Positions 1 to 8,958 are shown, counted from the stretch's first letter. The stretch: DNA of 64,000 nt from Paraburkholderia sp. BL10I2N1 (GCF_004361815.1 NZ_SNWA01000002.1:2108001-2172000), one strand, 5' to 3'. Numbers and translations: made by a program. The notes: generated by a model from the letters alone, not told the origin.

Positions 1-101
1 AGCGCAAGCTGACTGTCGATCCGATACCCCAGAACATAGTCGACGATATCGACGAGGACTTTGTCTGGAGCGGGCCGAACATTGGAGATCAGTGCGGACA
101 T
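1..101 (-). CDS. prpD: PrpD, 2-methylcitrate dehydratase (MmgE/PrpD family), N-terminal fragment cut by window edge
   Basis: Only the first 33 codons are inside the window. The reading begins MSALISNVRPAPDKVLVDIV, which matches the start of Burkholderia MmgE/PrpD proteins as I remember them. An AGGAAG ribosome-binding site lies just upstream of the ATG at 99-101. PrpD dehydrates 2-methylcitrate to 2-methyl-cis-aconitate in cytoplasmic propionate oxidation. The same-strand prpC about 600 bases upstream supports the call. The rest of the gene lies beyond position 1, so intactness cannot be judged. Confidence 0.8.
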   Translation of the reverse strand, partial: MSALISNVRPAPDKVLVDIVDYVLGYRIDSQLA

Positions 102-124
102 CGAGGCTTCCTGGTGGAGACGAC

Positions 125-616
125 TCAGTTTGTCTTGTTCAACTGGTTCGATTGCGTCGGAGCCGGCGCGCCTTGCTGCATGGCGGCGCTTTTGCACTCG
201 TCGGCGAGACGCGAGCCGTCATGGTCCGAGAACAGCATGGCCTTGGTCGGGATGACGACCAAATCCATGCCGCTGGCGGCGTCGTGGAAGCGGTCGGCGC
301 CCGTCGTGGTGGTTTCACGCGGCAGGTTGTAGTTCTTCGTGCCCCAGTGAACCGTGACGACCTGGTCGCGCTTCATGTCGCCCTTCATTTCGAACGACAG
401 GCCTTCGTTACACGACCACTTTTCCGAGCCATCCGGGATCGGATCGGCCTTTGCTTCCGTGGCGGCCTTGGGTTTGCGCTTGATCAGGCGGTGTTTCGGG
501 GCCGGTGCCTTCGGCTTGGCCGCGCCGGTCGTGTCCTGTGCAAATGCGGTGGGAGCCGCGACCAGCATCGTCGTGGACAGTGCACCAACAACGGTGGCGA
601 TCAGCAGTTTGTTCAT
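125..616 (-). CDS. Secreted MliC-like protein (putative C-type lysozyme inhibitor family)
   Basis: A 163-residue protein with an N-terminal signal peptide (hydrophobic stretch at about residues 5-24, ending AFA-QD), so a periplasmic product is expected. A Lys/Pro/Ala-rich linker (about 30-55) follows. The C-terminal part (about 60-145) has the layout of the MliC/PliC lysozyme-inhibitor fold: an early Trp-x-Cys, a YNLPRETTTTGADRF segment and a late Cys that could form the conserved disulfide. Known members block host C-type lysozyme or bind peptidoglycan. The resemblance is by eye and the linker is not typical, so the inhibitor role is inference. The gene lies between prpC and prpD on the same strand, 23 bases before prpD, and is probably cotranscribed with them. 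Confidence 0.6.
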   Translation of the reverse strand: MNKLLIATVVGALSTTMLVAAPTAFAQDTTGAAKPKAPAPKHRLIKRKPKAATEAKADPIPDGSEKWSCNEGLSFEMKGDMKRDQVVTVHWGTKNYNLPRETTTTGADRFHDAASGMDLVVIPTKAMLFSDHDGSRLADECKSAAMQQGAPAPTQSNQLNKTN

Positions 617-714
617 GGAAAAGCCCTTCTATCTAGTATCAGTTAAACGGTGGACGGCGCGCCGGGCGGCCGCCAGGGTCAAACTGCACGCGCTTCGACA
701 ACGCACAGCGGACG

Positions 715-1893
715 CTATTTTCTCCTATTTAGCGGCACGAATCTCAAATTCTCCGGTCCGGTGTAATTTGCACTCGGTCGGATGATCTTGTTGTCAATGC
801 GCTGCTCGATGATGTGCGCGCTCCAGCCGGACGTGCGTGAGATGACGAAGAGCGGCGTGAACATCGCGGTCGGCACACCCATCATGTGATACGAGACGGC
901 GCTGAACCAGTCGAGGTTCGGGAACATCTTCTTCGCGTCCCACATCACGGATTCGAGGCGCTCGGCAATGTTGAAGAGCTTCAGGTTGCCCGCTTCCTTC
1001 GACAGCTTCTTAGCGACTTCCTTGATCACCTTGTTGCGCGGATCGGAGATCGTGTAGACCGGGTGACCGAAGCCGATCACCACTTCCTTGTTCTCGACGC
1101 GGCGGCGGATGTCGGCTTCGGCCTCATCGGGCGTCTGGTAGCGCGACTGGATCTCGAACGCGGCTTCGTTGGCGCCGCCGTGCTTCGGGCCGCGCAGCGC
1201 ACCGATTGCGCCGGTGATCGCCGAATAGATGTCCGAGCCCGTGCCCGCGATCACGCGGCCGGTGAACGTCGATGCATTGAATTCGTGTTCGGCGTAGAGG
1301 TTCAGCGACGTGTGCATCGCTTCGACCCACGACTTCGACGGCTCGACCCCGTGCAGCAGATGCAGGAAGTGGCCGCCAATCGAATCGTCGTCGGTTTCGA
1401 CTTCGATGCGACGGCCGTTGTGCGAGTAGTGATACCAGTAGAGCAGCATCGAGCCGAGCGAGGCCATCAGCCGGTCGGCGATATCGCGCGCGCCGGGCAG
1501 GCTGTGGTCGTCTTTCTCAGGCAGCACGGTGCCGAGCACGGAGACGCCGGTACGCATCACATCCATCGGATGCGCCGACGCCGGGATCCATTCGAGGGCA
1601 GCTTTCAGGTTCGCGGGCAGGCCGCGCAGCGCCTTCAGCTTCTGCTTGTAGGCGGTGAGTTCGGCCTGCGTCGGCAGCTTCTCGTGTACGAGCAGATAGG
1701 CGATTTCTTCGAACTCGCAGGTCGTCGCGAGATCGAGAATGTCGTAGCCACGATAGTGCAGGTCGTTGCCGGTCTTGCCGACCGTGCACAGGGCCGTATT
1801 GCCCGCTGTCACGCCCGACAGCGCCACGGATTTCTTCGGTTTGAAGCCCGTGCCGGCTTGCTCTGCCACAGCGCCTCGCGTCGTCTCGCTCAT
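715..1893 (-). CDS. prpC: 2-methylcitrate synthase
   Basis: PrpC condenses propionyl-CoA with oxaloacetate to 2-methylcitrate, the entry step of the methylcitrate cycle. The 392-residue product is a short type I citrate-synthase-fold protein. The catalytic motifs are present: the [10 protein letters not shown] segment with a catalytic His, [14 protein letters not shown] with the second active-site His (a Pro after the His, as in methylcitrate synthases rather than the HRVY of GltA), and a C-terminal Asp-containing segment. I chose ATG at 1893 because an AGGAG lies 10 bases upstream; a longer TTG start at 1902 would sit directly on that Shine-Dalgarno. It precedes the MliC-like gene and prpD on the same strand. 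No prpB is visible in the window. Confidence 0.93.
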   Translation of the reverse strand: MSETTRGAVAEQAGTGFKPKKSVALSGVTAGNTALCTVGKTGNDLHYRGYDILDLATTCEFEEIAYLLVHEKLPTQAELTAYKQKLKALRGLPANLKAALEWIPASAHPMDVMRTGVSVLGTVLPEKDDHSLPGARDIADRLMASLGSMLLYWYHYSHNGRRIEVETDDDSIGGHFLHLLHGVEPSKSWVEAMHTSLNLYAEHEFNASTFTGRVIAGTGSDIYSAITGAIGALRGPKHGGANEAAFEIQSRYQTPDEAEADIRRRVENKEVVIGFGHPVYTISDPRNKVIKEVAKKLSKEAGNLKLFNIAERLESVMWDAKKMFPNLDWFSAVSYHMMGVPTAMFTPLFVISRTSGWSAHIIEQRIDNKIIRPSANYTGPENLRFVPLNRRK

Positions 1894-2019
1894 CTCCAGC
1901 AATCTCCTGAGTGCCCGCTCATTTCTTATGGTTGAACAGCGCGTCGATTACCCGTGGCCTCGCGGCCGCGATGGTCTTGCGAAAAGTCGTCTTGCCGAGT
2001 GCGTTCCCGGTGAACATGC

Positions 2020-3036
2020 TCACGATGCTGCGCCCTCGCCTGCGACGGATGTCGAAAAGAGCGGCGTAGCGTCGGCAGGCACTGCGCGGCCAGTCGAGCG
2101 CGCGCGACGCAGCACCGACCAGTAGTAGCGATAGCTCGCGCGGTCGTGCAGCGTGTCGCGATGGCGCGTCGGGCCCCACTGTGCGGACTGCGCGGCCAGC
2201 AGGATTTCGGTGGCGGTCGCGATCTCTTCATCGCGTGGCGCGAAGGCCGCCACGATCGCCGGAATCTGCGCCGGATGGATACTCCACATCCGCGTGTAGC
2301 CGAACTCGTTGCGTGCCCGGGTGGCATCGTTCGCGACCACGCTCATGTCGCGCACCTCGGTGCTGACGTTGTGCGACGGCACCTTGCCGAACGCGTGACA
2401 CGCCGCGGCAATTTCAAGCTTCGCGCGCCGTACGAGCGGATGGTCGAACTGGCCGGGCGAGCGCATCGCCGTGTCGGGAATCGCGCCGTCGTGTGCGGAA
2501 ACGAAGTCCATCAACCCGAAGCTCAGCGCTTCGACGTTTGGCAACGCAGCAAGGTCGAACACGCGCGCGAGCGCACCGTGCGTTTCGATCAGCAGTTGAA
2601 CGGGTACAGCCTGCGCGAAACCGAGTTCGCGCCGCTCCGCTTCGATGAAAGCGCACATTTCGGCGGCATCGGGGACGCTGCGGATCTTCGGCAGGGTGAT
2701 GTACGCAGGCGCGCGCTTCGCGGCGCGTAGGATGAGACGTACGTCGTCGCGCCAGTGCGCGTGACGGAAATCGTGAATCCGCACGCCGACGCGGCCGAAA
2801 CGGTCATGTTCGCTGCCCAGCAGCGACGCAACCAGTTCCGCATGCTCAGCTTCGCGACCGACCTGAGCGCCATCTTCGCAATCGAGCGTGATGTCGAACA
2901 CCGGGCCCAGTTCCTGCTGCAGCGTCAGCGATTTCAGCATCAGCTTTTCGCTGCCGGCGTAGTGATCGCAGGCAGGCAGAACAGCGGGCGGCGCTTCGCC
3001 GTCAAACAGCACTTCGGCGGGGGTGAGGGCGCGCAT
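2020..3036 (-). CDS. HpcH/HpaI aldolase / citrate lyase beta-subunit (CitE-like) family protein
   Basis: A 338-residue TIM-barrel protein of the CitE-like family, which cleaves or forms C-C bonds in malyl-CoA, citramalyl-CoA or similar CoA thioesters with Mg2+. Visible family features are DITLDCEDGAQVG near the N-terminus (metal-binding acidic residues), LPKIRSVPDA (about 120), LLIETHGAL (conserved Glu) and a GLMDFVSAHDG segment. The start at 3036 (MRALTPAEVLFD) is preferred; the longer reading to 3126 adds 30 residues that do not look like the family. It lies between mdh and prpC on the same strand, so a role in C4/C3-CoA metabolism is likely, but the substrate is unknown. A complete citrate lyase is unlikely because no citD/citF is present. 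Confidence 0.85.
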   Translation of the reverse strand: MRALTPAEVLFDGEAPPAVLPACDHYAGSEKLMLKSLTLQQELGPVFDITLDCEDGAQVGREAEHAELVASLLGSEHDRFGRVGVRIHDFRHAHWRDDVRLILRAAKRAPAYITLPKIRSVPDAAEMCAFIEAERRELGFAQAVPVQLLIETHGALARVFDLAALPNVEALSFGLMDFVSAHDGAIPDTAMRSPGQFDHPLVRRAKLEIAAACHAFGKVPSHNVSTEVRDMSVVANDATRARNEFGYTRMWSIHPAQIPAIVAAFAPRDEEIATATEILLAAQSAQWGPTRHRDTLHDRASYRYYWSVLRRARSTGRAVPADATPLFSTSVAGEGAAS

Positions 3037-3198
3037 CTTCGGCGTCAGTGGCGTGGGTGTCTGTTGAAAAAACTGATTCGGGCGCGCTCTACGTGTTGGC
3101 CGCCATGGGTGGCACAAGGCAGGCAAAGCGCGCCCGGATCAGGTGCGGGGCATGGAGGCGCCTCGATGAACGAGGCGAACTTCATGCATCCGCACGTG

Positions 3199-3234
3199 AA
3201 AAACCGGAACCCCTCGCGCAATGGAGCCCCGGTT
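3199..3234 (-). terminator. Intrinsic terminator of mdh
   Basis: Read on the minus strand, just after the mdh stop, an AACCGG...CCGGTT stem extends inward through G-C and G-U pairs and is followed by five T residues. This would end the mdh transcript and insulate it from the CitE-like gene. Confidence 0.7.
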
Positions 3235-3249
3235 CGTCTGCATCAGCGA

Positions 3250-4233
3250 TTAGCCGAGCAGATGCTGGACGCCGTCACGCTCTTCGAGCAGTTCGTTCAG
3301 CGTGTGGTCCATCTTCTCGCGCGAGAACGCGTCGATGGCGAGGCCTTCGACACGCTTATACGCGCCGTTTTCGCACGTAACCGGCACGCCGTAGATGATG
3401 TCTTCCGGAATGCCATACGAGCCATCCGACGGAATGCCCATCGTGACCCACTTGCCGTTGGTGCCGAGCACCCAGTCGCGCACGTGGTCGATCGCCGCGT
3501 TCGCCGCCGACGCTGCCGACGACAGGCCGCGAGCTTCGATGATCGCCGCGCCGCGCTTGCCGACGGTCGGGATGAACACGTTGCGGTTCCATTCTTCGTC
3601 GTTGATCAGCTTGGTCAGGTCCTGACCTTCTGCCGTGGCAACGCGGAAATCCGGGTACATCGTCGGCGAATGGTTGCCCCACACGGCGAGCTTTTCGATC
3701 GAAGCGACCGGCTTGCCCGACTTCACTGCGAGTTGCGACAGCGCGCGGTTGTGGTCCAGACGCAGCATGGCCGTGAAGTTCTTCTTCGGCAGATCCGGCG
3801 CCGACTTCATCGCGATGTAGGCATTGGTGTTGGCCGGGTTGCCGACCACCAGCACCTTGATGTCACGGCTGGCCACTTCGTTCAGCGCCTTGCCCTGAAC
3901 GGTGAAGATTTCGGCGTTTGCCGACAGCAGGTCCTTACGTTCCATGCCCTTCGAGCGCGGTCGGGCGCCGACCAGCAGGGCGACGTCGGCATCCTTGAAG
4001 GCAACCTTGGGATCGTCAGTAACCACGACGCCCGCGAGCAGCGGGAACGCGCAGTCTTCGAGTTCCATCACGACGCCTTTGACGGCGGCTTGCGCTTGCG
4101 GCAGATCCAGCAACTGCAGGATCACCGGCTGGTCCTTGCCGAGCATGTCGCCATTGGCGATGCGGAACAGCAGGGAGTAACCGATTTGACCTGCGGCGCC
4201 AGTGACGGCAACGCGCTTTGCGGGCTTAGCCAT
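3250..4233 (-). CDS. mdh: Malate dehydrogenase (NAD-dependent)
   Basis: The product oxidises malate to oxaloacetate in the cytoplasmic TCA cycle. The 327-residue length fits the beta-proteobacterial type. The nucleotide-binding TGAAGQIGY motif is at residues 11-19, the substrate-specificity loop [10 protein letters not shown] at about 90-99 (its arginines bind malate carboxylates), NPANTN at about 132-137, the catalytic Asp in LRLDHNRA near 160 and the catalytic His in [10 protein letters not shown] near 188. A GGAG ribosome-binding site lies upstream of the ATG. The gene is divergent from the GntR regulator across a 492-base gap that holds a palindrome and a candidate promoter, and a terminator follows it. 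Confidence 0.97.
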   Translation of the reverse strand: MAKPAKRVAVTGAAGQIGYSLLFRIANGDMLGKDQPVILQLLDLPQAQAAVKGVVMELEDCAFPLLAGVVVTDDPKVAFKDADVALLVGARPRSKGMERKDLLSANAEIFTVQGKALNEVASRDIKVLVVGNPANTNAYIAMKSAPDLPKKNFTAMLRLDHNRALSQLAVKSGKPVASIEKLAVWGNHSPTMYPDFRVATAEGQDLTKLINDEEWNRNVFIPTVGKRGAAIIEARGLSSAASAANAAIDHVRDWVLGTNGKWVTMGIPSDGSYGIPEDIIYGVPVTCENGAYKRVEGLAIDAFSREKMDHTLNELLEERDGVQHLLG

Positions 4234-4613
4234 TGAGAAATCTCCAGGACGATACGTTAGACGCTAGGGGAAAACGCCATTCTATATGCGCGTTACTCGA
4301 AGCGTGGTTAAACACGGCGGAAATCGCGGCGCGCGAGGGCCGTAAGGAAACCGGAAGGCGCGCTGCGGCGATGCCGCCATGGCGAAAAATCTGCGCCTGT
4401 GCGGCCGAGCGGGAAACGGGATACGCTGCGATGGCCGCTCCATGACGCGGGCCCTGCAACAGCGTGTTCCGGAGGCGTCTCGCGAAGTGCTGACGGGCGG
4501 ATCGAAACCTGGACTGCATGAGGGGACGGCGTGCGACAGGGTGGCCTTCAGAAGGTGGCATCCGGGCAGAAAAAAGTACTGCTGGACAACCCGCAAACCC
4601 TTGCTCGACAAGG

Positions 4614-4642
4614 AGTGTAGGAGTCGTGTGACGCAAAGTCAA
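4614..4642 (-). promoter_or_regulatory. Candidate sigma70 promoter for mdh
   Basis: On the minus strand TTGACT (4637-4642) and TACACT (4614-4619) are separated by exactly 17 bases, giving near-consensus -35 and -10 elements. The predicted start is near 4607. The palindrome lies six bases upstream of the -35 element. Confidence 0.55.
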
Positions 4643-4648
4643 CATTAT

Positions 4649-4672
4649 CTTATGTCTTATATAAGACATAAG
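4649..4672. promoter_or_regulatory. Perfect 24-bp palindrome, probable operator of the adjacent GntR regulator
   Basis: The half site CTTATGTCTTAT is followed immediately by its exact reverse complement. The core GTCTTATATAAGAC has the GT...AC symmetry usual for GntR/HutC operators. It is AT-rich inside a GC-rich chromosome and lies in the divergent gap between mdh and the regulator, 53 bases before the regulator's start codon. A TATAAG inside it could be the regulator's own -10 element, which would make it a site for autorepression; that part is inference. Confidence 0.75.
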
Positions 4673-4725
4673 TATTGCGGGGAAAGATCTGGACGACGGA
4701 CTGGCCTTTATGATGAAATGCGCGC

Positions 4726-5514
4726 ATGACTTCGAACCAGGCGAGCACCGCGAATCCGATTGGCCCGGCGGGCGCTGGGGAAGTCGCGCCCGCGCCCTCG
4801 CCGACCTTCAGTCCGCTCTATCAGCAGATCAAGGGGCTCATTACGCAGAGCCTCGAGTCCGGTGAGTGGAAGCCTGGCGAAATCATTCCCAGCGAAGTCG
4901 AACTTGCGGCGCGTTACAAGGTGAGCCAGGGTACCGTGCGCAAGGCCATCGATGAACTGGCCGCCGATAACCTGCTGGTCCGCCGCCAGGGTAAGGGCAC
5001 CTTTGTTGCGACGCACAACGAAGATCGGGCCCAGTTTCGCTTCCTCAGATTGCTTGCTGATGATGGCGTCGAACATCCGCACGTCAGCCAGTTGCTGGAG
5101 TGTCGCCGCTTGCGGGCCTCGGCGGACATCGCGCGCCAGCTCGACCTCAAGCCGGCCGATCCTGTCGTGCTGATCAAGCGACTGCTGCAGTTCGATGGTG
5201 ATACCACGGTGCTCGACGAGATCTGGCTGCCCGGCGTGGTGTTCCGCGGGCTTACGCTCGAGCGTCTTTCGGAATACAAGGGGCCGCTCTATGCGATGTT
5301 CGAGACGGAGTTCGGGACACGCATGATTCGCGCATCCGAGAAGATCCGCGCGGTCGCCGCTGACCCCGGTGTGGCGGACCTTCTGCATGTGCCGGCTGGA
5401 TTTCCCCTGCTGTCTGTGGAGCGGGTGTCGTATACCTATGGAGATCGCCCTGTCGAAGTACGGCGCGGATGGTATGTCACAACCGGGTATTACTATCAGA
5501 ACGATTTGAGTTGA
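4726..5514 (+). CDS. GntR/HutC-family transcriptional regulator next to the TCA genes
   Basis: A 262-residue regulator. After a low-complexity N-terminus (residues 1-27), a winged helix-turn-helix spans about 28-95 with the typical PSEVELAARYKVSQGTVRKA segment and the RRQGKGTFVA wing. A UTRA-type ligand-binding domain (about 105-255) ends in the family's VRRGWYVTTGYYYQNDLS-like tail. HutC-type regulators sense small organic acids or sugars. Its position between mdh and sdhCDAB, with a perfect palindrome upstream, suggests that it controls the TCA genes and itself. The effector is unknown. I recall GntR-type TCA regulators being predicted at this location in beta-proteobacteria, but cannot verify a name. 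Confidence 0.9.
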   Translation: MTSNQASTANPIGPAGAGEVAPAPSPTFSPLYQQIKGLITQSLESGEWKPGEIIPSEVELAARYKVSQGTVRKAIDELAADNLLVRRQGKGTFVATHNEDRAQFRFLRLLADDGVEHPHVSQLLECRRLRASADIARQLDLKPADPVVLIKRLLQFDGDTTVLDEIWLPGVVFRGLTLERLSEYKGPLYAMFETEFGTRMIRASEKIRAVAADPGVADLLHVPAGFPLLSVERVSYTYGDRPVEVRRGWYVTTGYYYQNDLS

Positions 5515-5520
5515 GACGAG

Positions 5521-5550
5521 GGCGTTGCGCGTGTCGCGCATGCCTTCTTT
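5521..5550 (+). terminator. Possible terminator after the GntR regulator
   Basis: GGCGT and GCGC arms pair with GCGC and ATGCC across one bulge, followed by TTCTTT. The hairpin is imperfect and the T tract interrupted, so this is tentative. Confidence 0.4.
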
Positions 5551-5661
5551 AGTCGTCTCTATCGCACGTGCGGCAATAGTCCTGAGTGGTTTTTCGCTGC
5601 AGCGCGATATAAAAAGGCGCTAAAATTGCGGATTAGTGTGACTACATAGTAGGGGTCTAGC

Positions 5662-6078
5662 ATGGCTGAAGCCGTAAAAAAACCGAGGCCGGAATTCCGG
5701 AACATCGGGATCGGGCAGATATTGACGGCGTACCGTCTCCCACTAGCGGGACGTGTGTCGATTCTCCATCGCGTTAGCGGTGGGCTGCTTTTCATCTTCC
5801 TTCCGTTCCTGCTTTACCTCTTCGATCAAAGCCTGACTTCCGAACTCAGCTTCGAAGTCTTCAAGGGTTTCCTCTCCAACATTGTCGTCAAACTCATCAC
5901 GCTCGTTCTCGCGTGGGCTTTCCTGTTCCATTTCTGCGCCGGCATCCGTCACCTCGTGATGGACACCAACCACAATGCGGTGTCGAAGGAAAAGGGCAAG
6001 TCGACCTCCGTCGTGGTCATCGTCGTATCGTCGCTGCTCACCCTCGCATTCGCGGCAAAACTGTTCGGAGCATTCTAA
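5662..6078 (+). CDS. sdhC: Succinate dehydrogenase cytochrome b556 subunit
   Basis: A 138-residue inner-membrane anchor of complex II that holds heme b and part of the ubiquinone site together with SdhD. The conserved RP.SPHL-like region appears as GRVSILHRVSGGLLF (about 30-45), with the Ser and His-Arg typical of SdhC. Three hydrophobic segments are visible at about 38-58, 75-97 and 115-136, and a conserved His lies in GIRHLVMD (the usual heme ligand region). It starts the sdhCDAB operon, with sdhD three bases downstream. Confidence 0.95.
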   Translation: MAEAVKKPRPEFRNIGIGQILTAYRLPLAGRVSILHRVSGGLLFIFLPFLLYLFDQSLTSELSFEVFKGFLSNIVVKLITLVLAWAFLFHFCAGIRHLVMDTNHNAVSKEKGKSTSVVVIVVSSLLTLAFAAKLFGAF

Positions 6079-6081
6079 AAA

Positions 6082-6450
6082 ATGGCAGCCAATAACCGAA
6101 TCGGCCCGAAGCGCCTTGTTGTCGGCGCGCATTACGGCCTGCGCGACTGGCTCGCGCAGCGCATTACCGCCACCATCATGGCGATCTATACCGTCATCCT
6201 GCTCGTCTGGTTCTTCGGCGCGCACGACTTTTCGTATGACGGCTGGGCGTCGATCTTCGCCACGCAATGGATGAAGCTCGCCACGTTCGTCACGCTGCTT
6301 TCGCTGTTCTATCACGCGTGGGTGGGTATTCGCGATATCTGGATGGACTATGTGAAGCCCGTTGGCATGCGTCTGTTCCTTCAGGCGCTGACGATCGTCT
6401 GGCTGCTCGCGTGTGCGGGCTACGCTGCGCAGATTCTCTGGAGAGTGTAA
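6082..6450 (+). CDS. sdhD: Succinate dehydrogenase membrane anchor subunit
   Basis: A 122-residue partner of SdhC with three transmembrane segments (about 28-50, 60-80 and 95-118). The conserved AHYGLRDWLAQRITA start and the H-x-WVGIRDIWMDYVKP segment, with the YHAW His region and an Asp-Tyr pair near the quinone site, are present. It is packed between sdhC and sdhA with gaps of only a few bases, as expected for one transcript. Confidence 0.95.
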   Translation: MAANNRIGPKRLVVGAHYGLRDWLAQRITATIMAIYTVILLVWFFGAHDFSYDGWASIFATQWMKLATFVTLLSLFYHAWVGIRDIWMDYVKPVGMRLFLQALTIVWLLACAGYAAQILWRV

Positions 6451-6454
6451 AAGA

Positions 6455-8230
6455 ATGGCTGCAATCAAGAATTCTCTGCCGCGTCGCCGTTTCGACGTGG
6501 TCATCGTCGGCGCAGGCGGCTCGGGGATGCGCGCTTCGCTGCAACTCGCGCGTGCGGGTCTGTCGGTGTGCGTGCTGTCGAAGGTGTTCCCGACGCGTTC
6601 GCACACGGTCGCGGCGCAGGGCGGCATCGGCGCATCGCTTGGCAACATGAGCGAAGACAACTGGCACTATCACTTCTACGACACGATCAAGGGTTCCGAC
6701 TGGCTCGGCGATCAGGACGCGATCGAGTTCATGTGCCGTGAAGCACCGAACGCCGTCTACGAGCTCGAACACATGGGCATGCCGTTCGACCGTAACGCGG
6801 ACGGCACGATCTATCAGCGCCCGTTCGGCGGCCACACTGCGAACTACGGCGAAAAGCCGGTGCAACGCGCCTGCGCGGCGGCTGACCGTACCGGTCACGC
6901 GCTGCTGCACACGCTGTACCAGCAGAACGTTGCGGCGAAGACGCAGTTCTTCGTCGAATGGATGGCGCTCGACCTGATCCGCGACGCCGATGGCGACGTG
7001 CTCGGCGTCACCGCGCTGGAAATGGAAACCGGCGACGTCTATATCCTCGAAGGCAAGACCACGCTGTTCGCCACGGGCGGCGCGGGCCGGATCTTCGCGG
7101 CATCGACGAACGCGTTCATCAACACCGGCGACGGCCTCGGCATGGCAGCCCGTTCGGGCATCGCGCTGCAGGACATGGAATTCTGGCAATTCCACCCGAC
7201 CGGCGTGGCCGGCGCGGGCGTGCTGATTACCGAAGGCGTGCGCGGCGAAGGCGGCATTCTGCGTAACGCGAACGGCGAGCGCTTCATGGAGCGCTACGCT
7301 CCGACGCTGAAGGATCTGGCGCCGCGTGACTTCGTGTCGCGTTCGATGGACCAGGAAATCAAGGAAGGCCGCGGTGTGGGTCCGAACAAGGATCACGTGC
7401 TGCTCGACCTGTCGCACATCGGCGCCGAGACGATCATGAAGCGTCTGCCGTCGATCCGCGAAATCGCGCTGAAGTTCGCGAACGTCGACTGCATCAAGGA
7501 GCCGATCCCGGTCGTGCCGACCATCCACTACCAGATGGGCGGCATTCCGACGAACATCCACGGCCAGGTTGTGGGCACGTCGAAGGGTCACGAAGATCCG
7601 GTCAACGGCTTCTACGCCGTGGGCGAATGCTCGTGCGTGTCGGTCCACGGTGCGAACCGTCTGGGCACGAACTCGCTGCTCGACCTGGTGGTGTTCGGCC
7701 GCGCTGCCGGCAACCACATCGTCAAGCACGTGAAGGAAATCAGGGAGCACAAGCCGCTGCCGCTTGACGCCGCCGATTTCGCGCTGTCACGTCTCGACAA
7801 GCTGGAAAAGTCGTCGTCGGGCGAATACACGCAGGTTATCGCGGGCGATATCCGCGCGTCGATGCAGGCACACGCTGGCGTGTTCCGTACGTCGAAACTG
7901 CTGGCTGAAGGCGTCGAGAAAATCCGCGAACTGGCTGAACGCGTCGACAACGTCTACCTGAAGGACAAGTCGAAGGTGTTCAACACGGCACGCGTCGAAG
8001 CGCTCGAACTGGCGAACCTGATCGAAGTGGCGCGCGCCACGATGGTATCGGCGGAAGCGCGTAAGGAAAGCCGCGGTGCGCACGCACAGAGCGACTTCGA
8101 ACATCGCGATGACGAAAACTGGCTCCGCCACACGCTGTGGTTCAGCGAAGGCGACCGCCTCGACTACAAGCCGGTTCACATGCAACCGCTCACCGTCGAA
8201 TCGGTTCCGCCGAAAGCGCGTACCTTCTAA
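6455..8230 (+). CDS. sdhA: Succinate dehydrogenase flavoprotein subunit
   Basis: The 591-residue catalytic subunit oxidises succinate to fumarate with covalently bound FAD. VVIVGAGGSGMRA (about 15-27) is the dinucleotide-binding motif. The SHTVAAQGGI segment carries the FAD-attaching His at about residue 50. The FHPTG (about 248) and RGEGGILRN segments and the HGANRLGTNSLLDLVVFGR signature are intact. I chose ATG 6455 over an upstream in-frame start that would run into sdhD. It follows sdhD by four bases. Covalent flavinylation would need SdhE, which is encoded after sdhB. Confidence 0.98.
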   Translation: MAAIKNSLPRRRFDVVIVGAGGSGMRASLQLARAGLSVCVLSKVFPTRSHTVAAQGGIGASLGNMSEDNWHYHFYDTIKGSDWLGDQDAIEFMCREAPNAVYELEHMGMPFDRNADGTIYQRPFGGHTANYGEKPVQRACAAADRTGHALLHTLYQQNVAAKTQFFVEWMALDLIRDADGDVLGVTALEMETGDVYILEGKTTLFATGGAGRIFAASTNAFINTGDGLGMAARSGIALQDMEFWQFHPTGVAGAGVLITEGVRGEGGILRNANGERFMERYAPTLKDLAPRDFVSRSMDQEIKEGRGVGPNKDHVLLDLSHIGAETIMKRLPSIREIALKFANVDCIKEPIPVVPTIHYQMGGIPTNIHGQVVGTSKGHEDPVNGFYAVGECSCVSVHGANRLGTNSLLDLVVFGRAAGNHIVKHVKEIREHKPLPLDAADFALSRLDKLEKSSSGEYTQVIAGDIRASMQAHAGVFRTSKLLAEGVEKIRELAERVDNVYLKDKSKVFNTARVEALELANLIEVARATMVSAEARKESRGAHAQSDFEHRDDENWLRHTLWFSEGDRLDYKPVHMQPLTVESVPPKARTF

Positions 8231-8253
8231 GCCAAGTCTAAGGATCCTGAAAA

Positions 8254-8958
8254 ATGGCCAAGCGAACATTTGAAATCTACCGCTACGACCCGGACAAGGA
8301 CGCAGCGCCGCGCATGCAGACGTACGAGATCGAGATCGACTCGCATGAACGCATGCTGCTCGACGCACTCATCAAGCTGAAAGCCGTCGATGAGACGCTG
8401 TCGTTCCGCCGTTCGTGCCGTGAAGGCGTGTGCGGTTCGGACGCGATGAACATCAACGGCAAGAACGGGCTTGCGTGCCTGACGAACCTGAACGACCTGC
8501 CGCAGAAGATCGTGCTGCGTCCGCTGCCGGGCCTGCCCGTCGTGCGTGACCTGATCTGCGACTTCACGCAGTTCTTCAACCAGTATCACTCGATCAAGCC
8601 GTACCTGATCAACGATACGCCGCCGCCGGAAAAGGAACGCCTGCAGTCGCCGGAAGAACGCGACGAGCTAGACGGCCTGTACGAGTGTATTCTCTGTGCA
8701 AGCTGCTCGACGTCGTGCCCGAGCTTCTGGTGGAATCCGGACAAATTCGTCGGTCCGGCCGGCCTGTTGCAAGCCTATCGCTTCATCGCGGACAGCCGCG
8801 ATCAGGCGACGGGTGAACGCCTCGACAACCTGGAAGATCCCTACCGTCTGTTCCGTTGCCATACGATCATGAACTGCGTCGATGTGTGCCCGAAGGGCCT
8901 CAACCCGACGAAGGCGATTGGCAAGATCAAGGAATTGATGGTTCGCCGTGCTGTCTGA
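8254..8958 (+). CDS. sdhB: Succinate dehydrogenase iron-sulfur subunit
   Basis: The 234-residue electron-transfer subunit links FADH2 in SdhA to ubiquinone. The N-terminal plant-ferredoxin-like domain has [12 protein letters not shown] and a later Cys for the [2Fe-2S] cluster. The C-terminal domain has [12 protein letters not shown] and [17 protein letters not shown] for the [4Fe-4S] and [3Fe-4S] clusters. The end overlaps the sdhE start by 11 bases. Confidence 0.97.
   Translation: MAKRTFEIYRYDPDKDAAPRMQTYEIEIDSHERMLLDALIKLKAVDETLSFRRSCREGVCGSDAMNINGKNGLACLTNLNDLPQKIVLRPLPGLPVVRDLICDFTQFFNQYHSIKPYLINDTPPPEKERLQSPEERDELDGLYECILCASCSTSCPSFWWNPDKFVGPAGLLQAYRFIADSRDQATGERLDNLEDPYRLFRCHTIMNCVDVCPKGLNPTKAIGKIKELMVRRAV

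Larger units (their letters stand above)
4234..4725. other. mdh-gntR divergent intergenic region with a long mdh leader
   Basis: No protein-coding gene is recognisable in these 492 bases; the open frames here have atypical composition and no family resemblance. The right end holds the palindrome and the candidate mdh promoter. If that promoter is used, the mdh transcript carries roughly 370 untranslated bases. An AT-richer patch (TATAGA on the minus strand near 4290) could be a second promoter closer to mdh, but no good -35 element accompanies it. Confidence 0.6.

Noticed and set aside
3037..3126. Extended start of the CitE-like gene
   Set aside because: The extra 30 residues do not match the family; the internal ATG gives the usual N-terminus.
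2755..4236. A 493-codon plus-strand frame across mdh
   Set aside because: Antisense shadow of mdh and the CitE-like gene; repetitive Arg/His/Val composition.
6290..7750. A 486-codon minus-strand frame across sdhD and sdhA
   Set aside because: Antisense shadow of genes identified by cofactor motifs.
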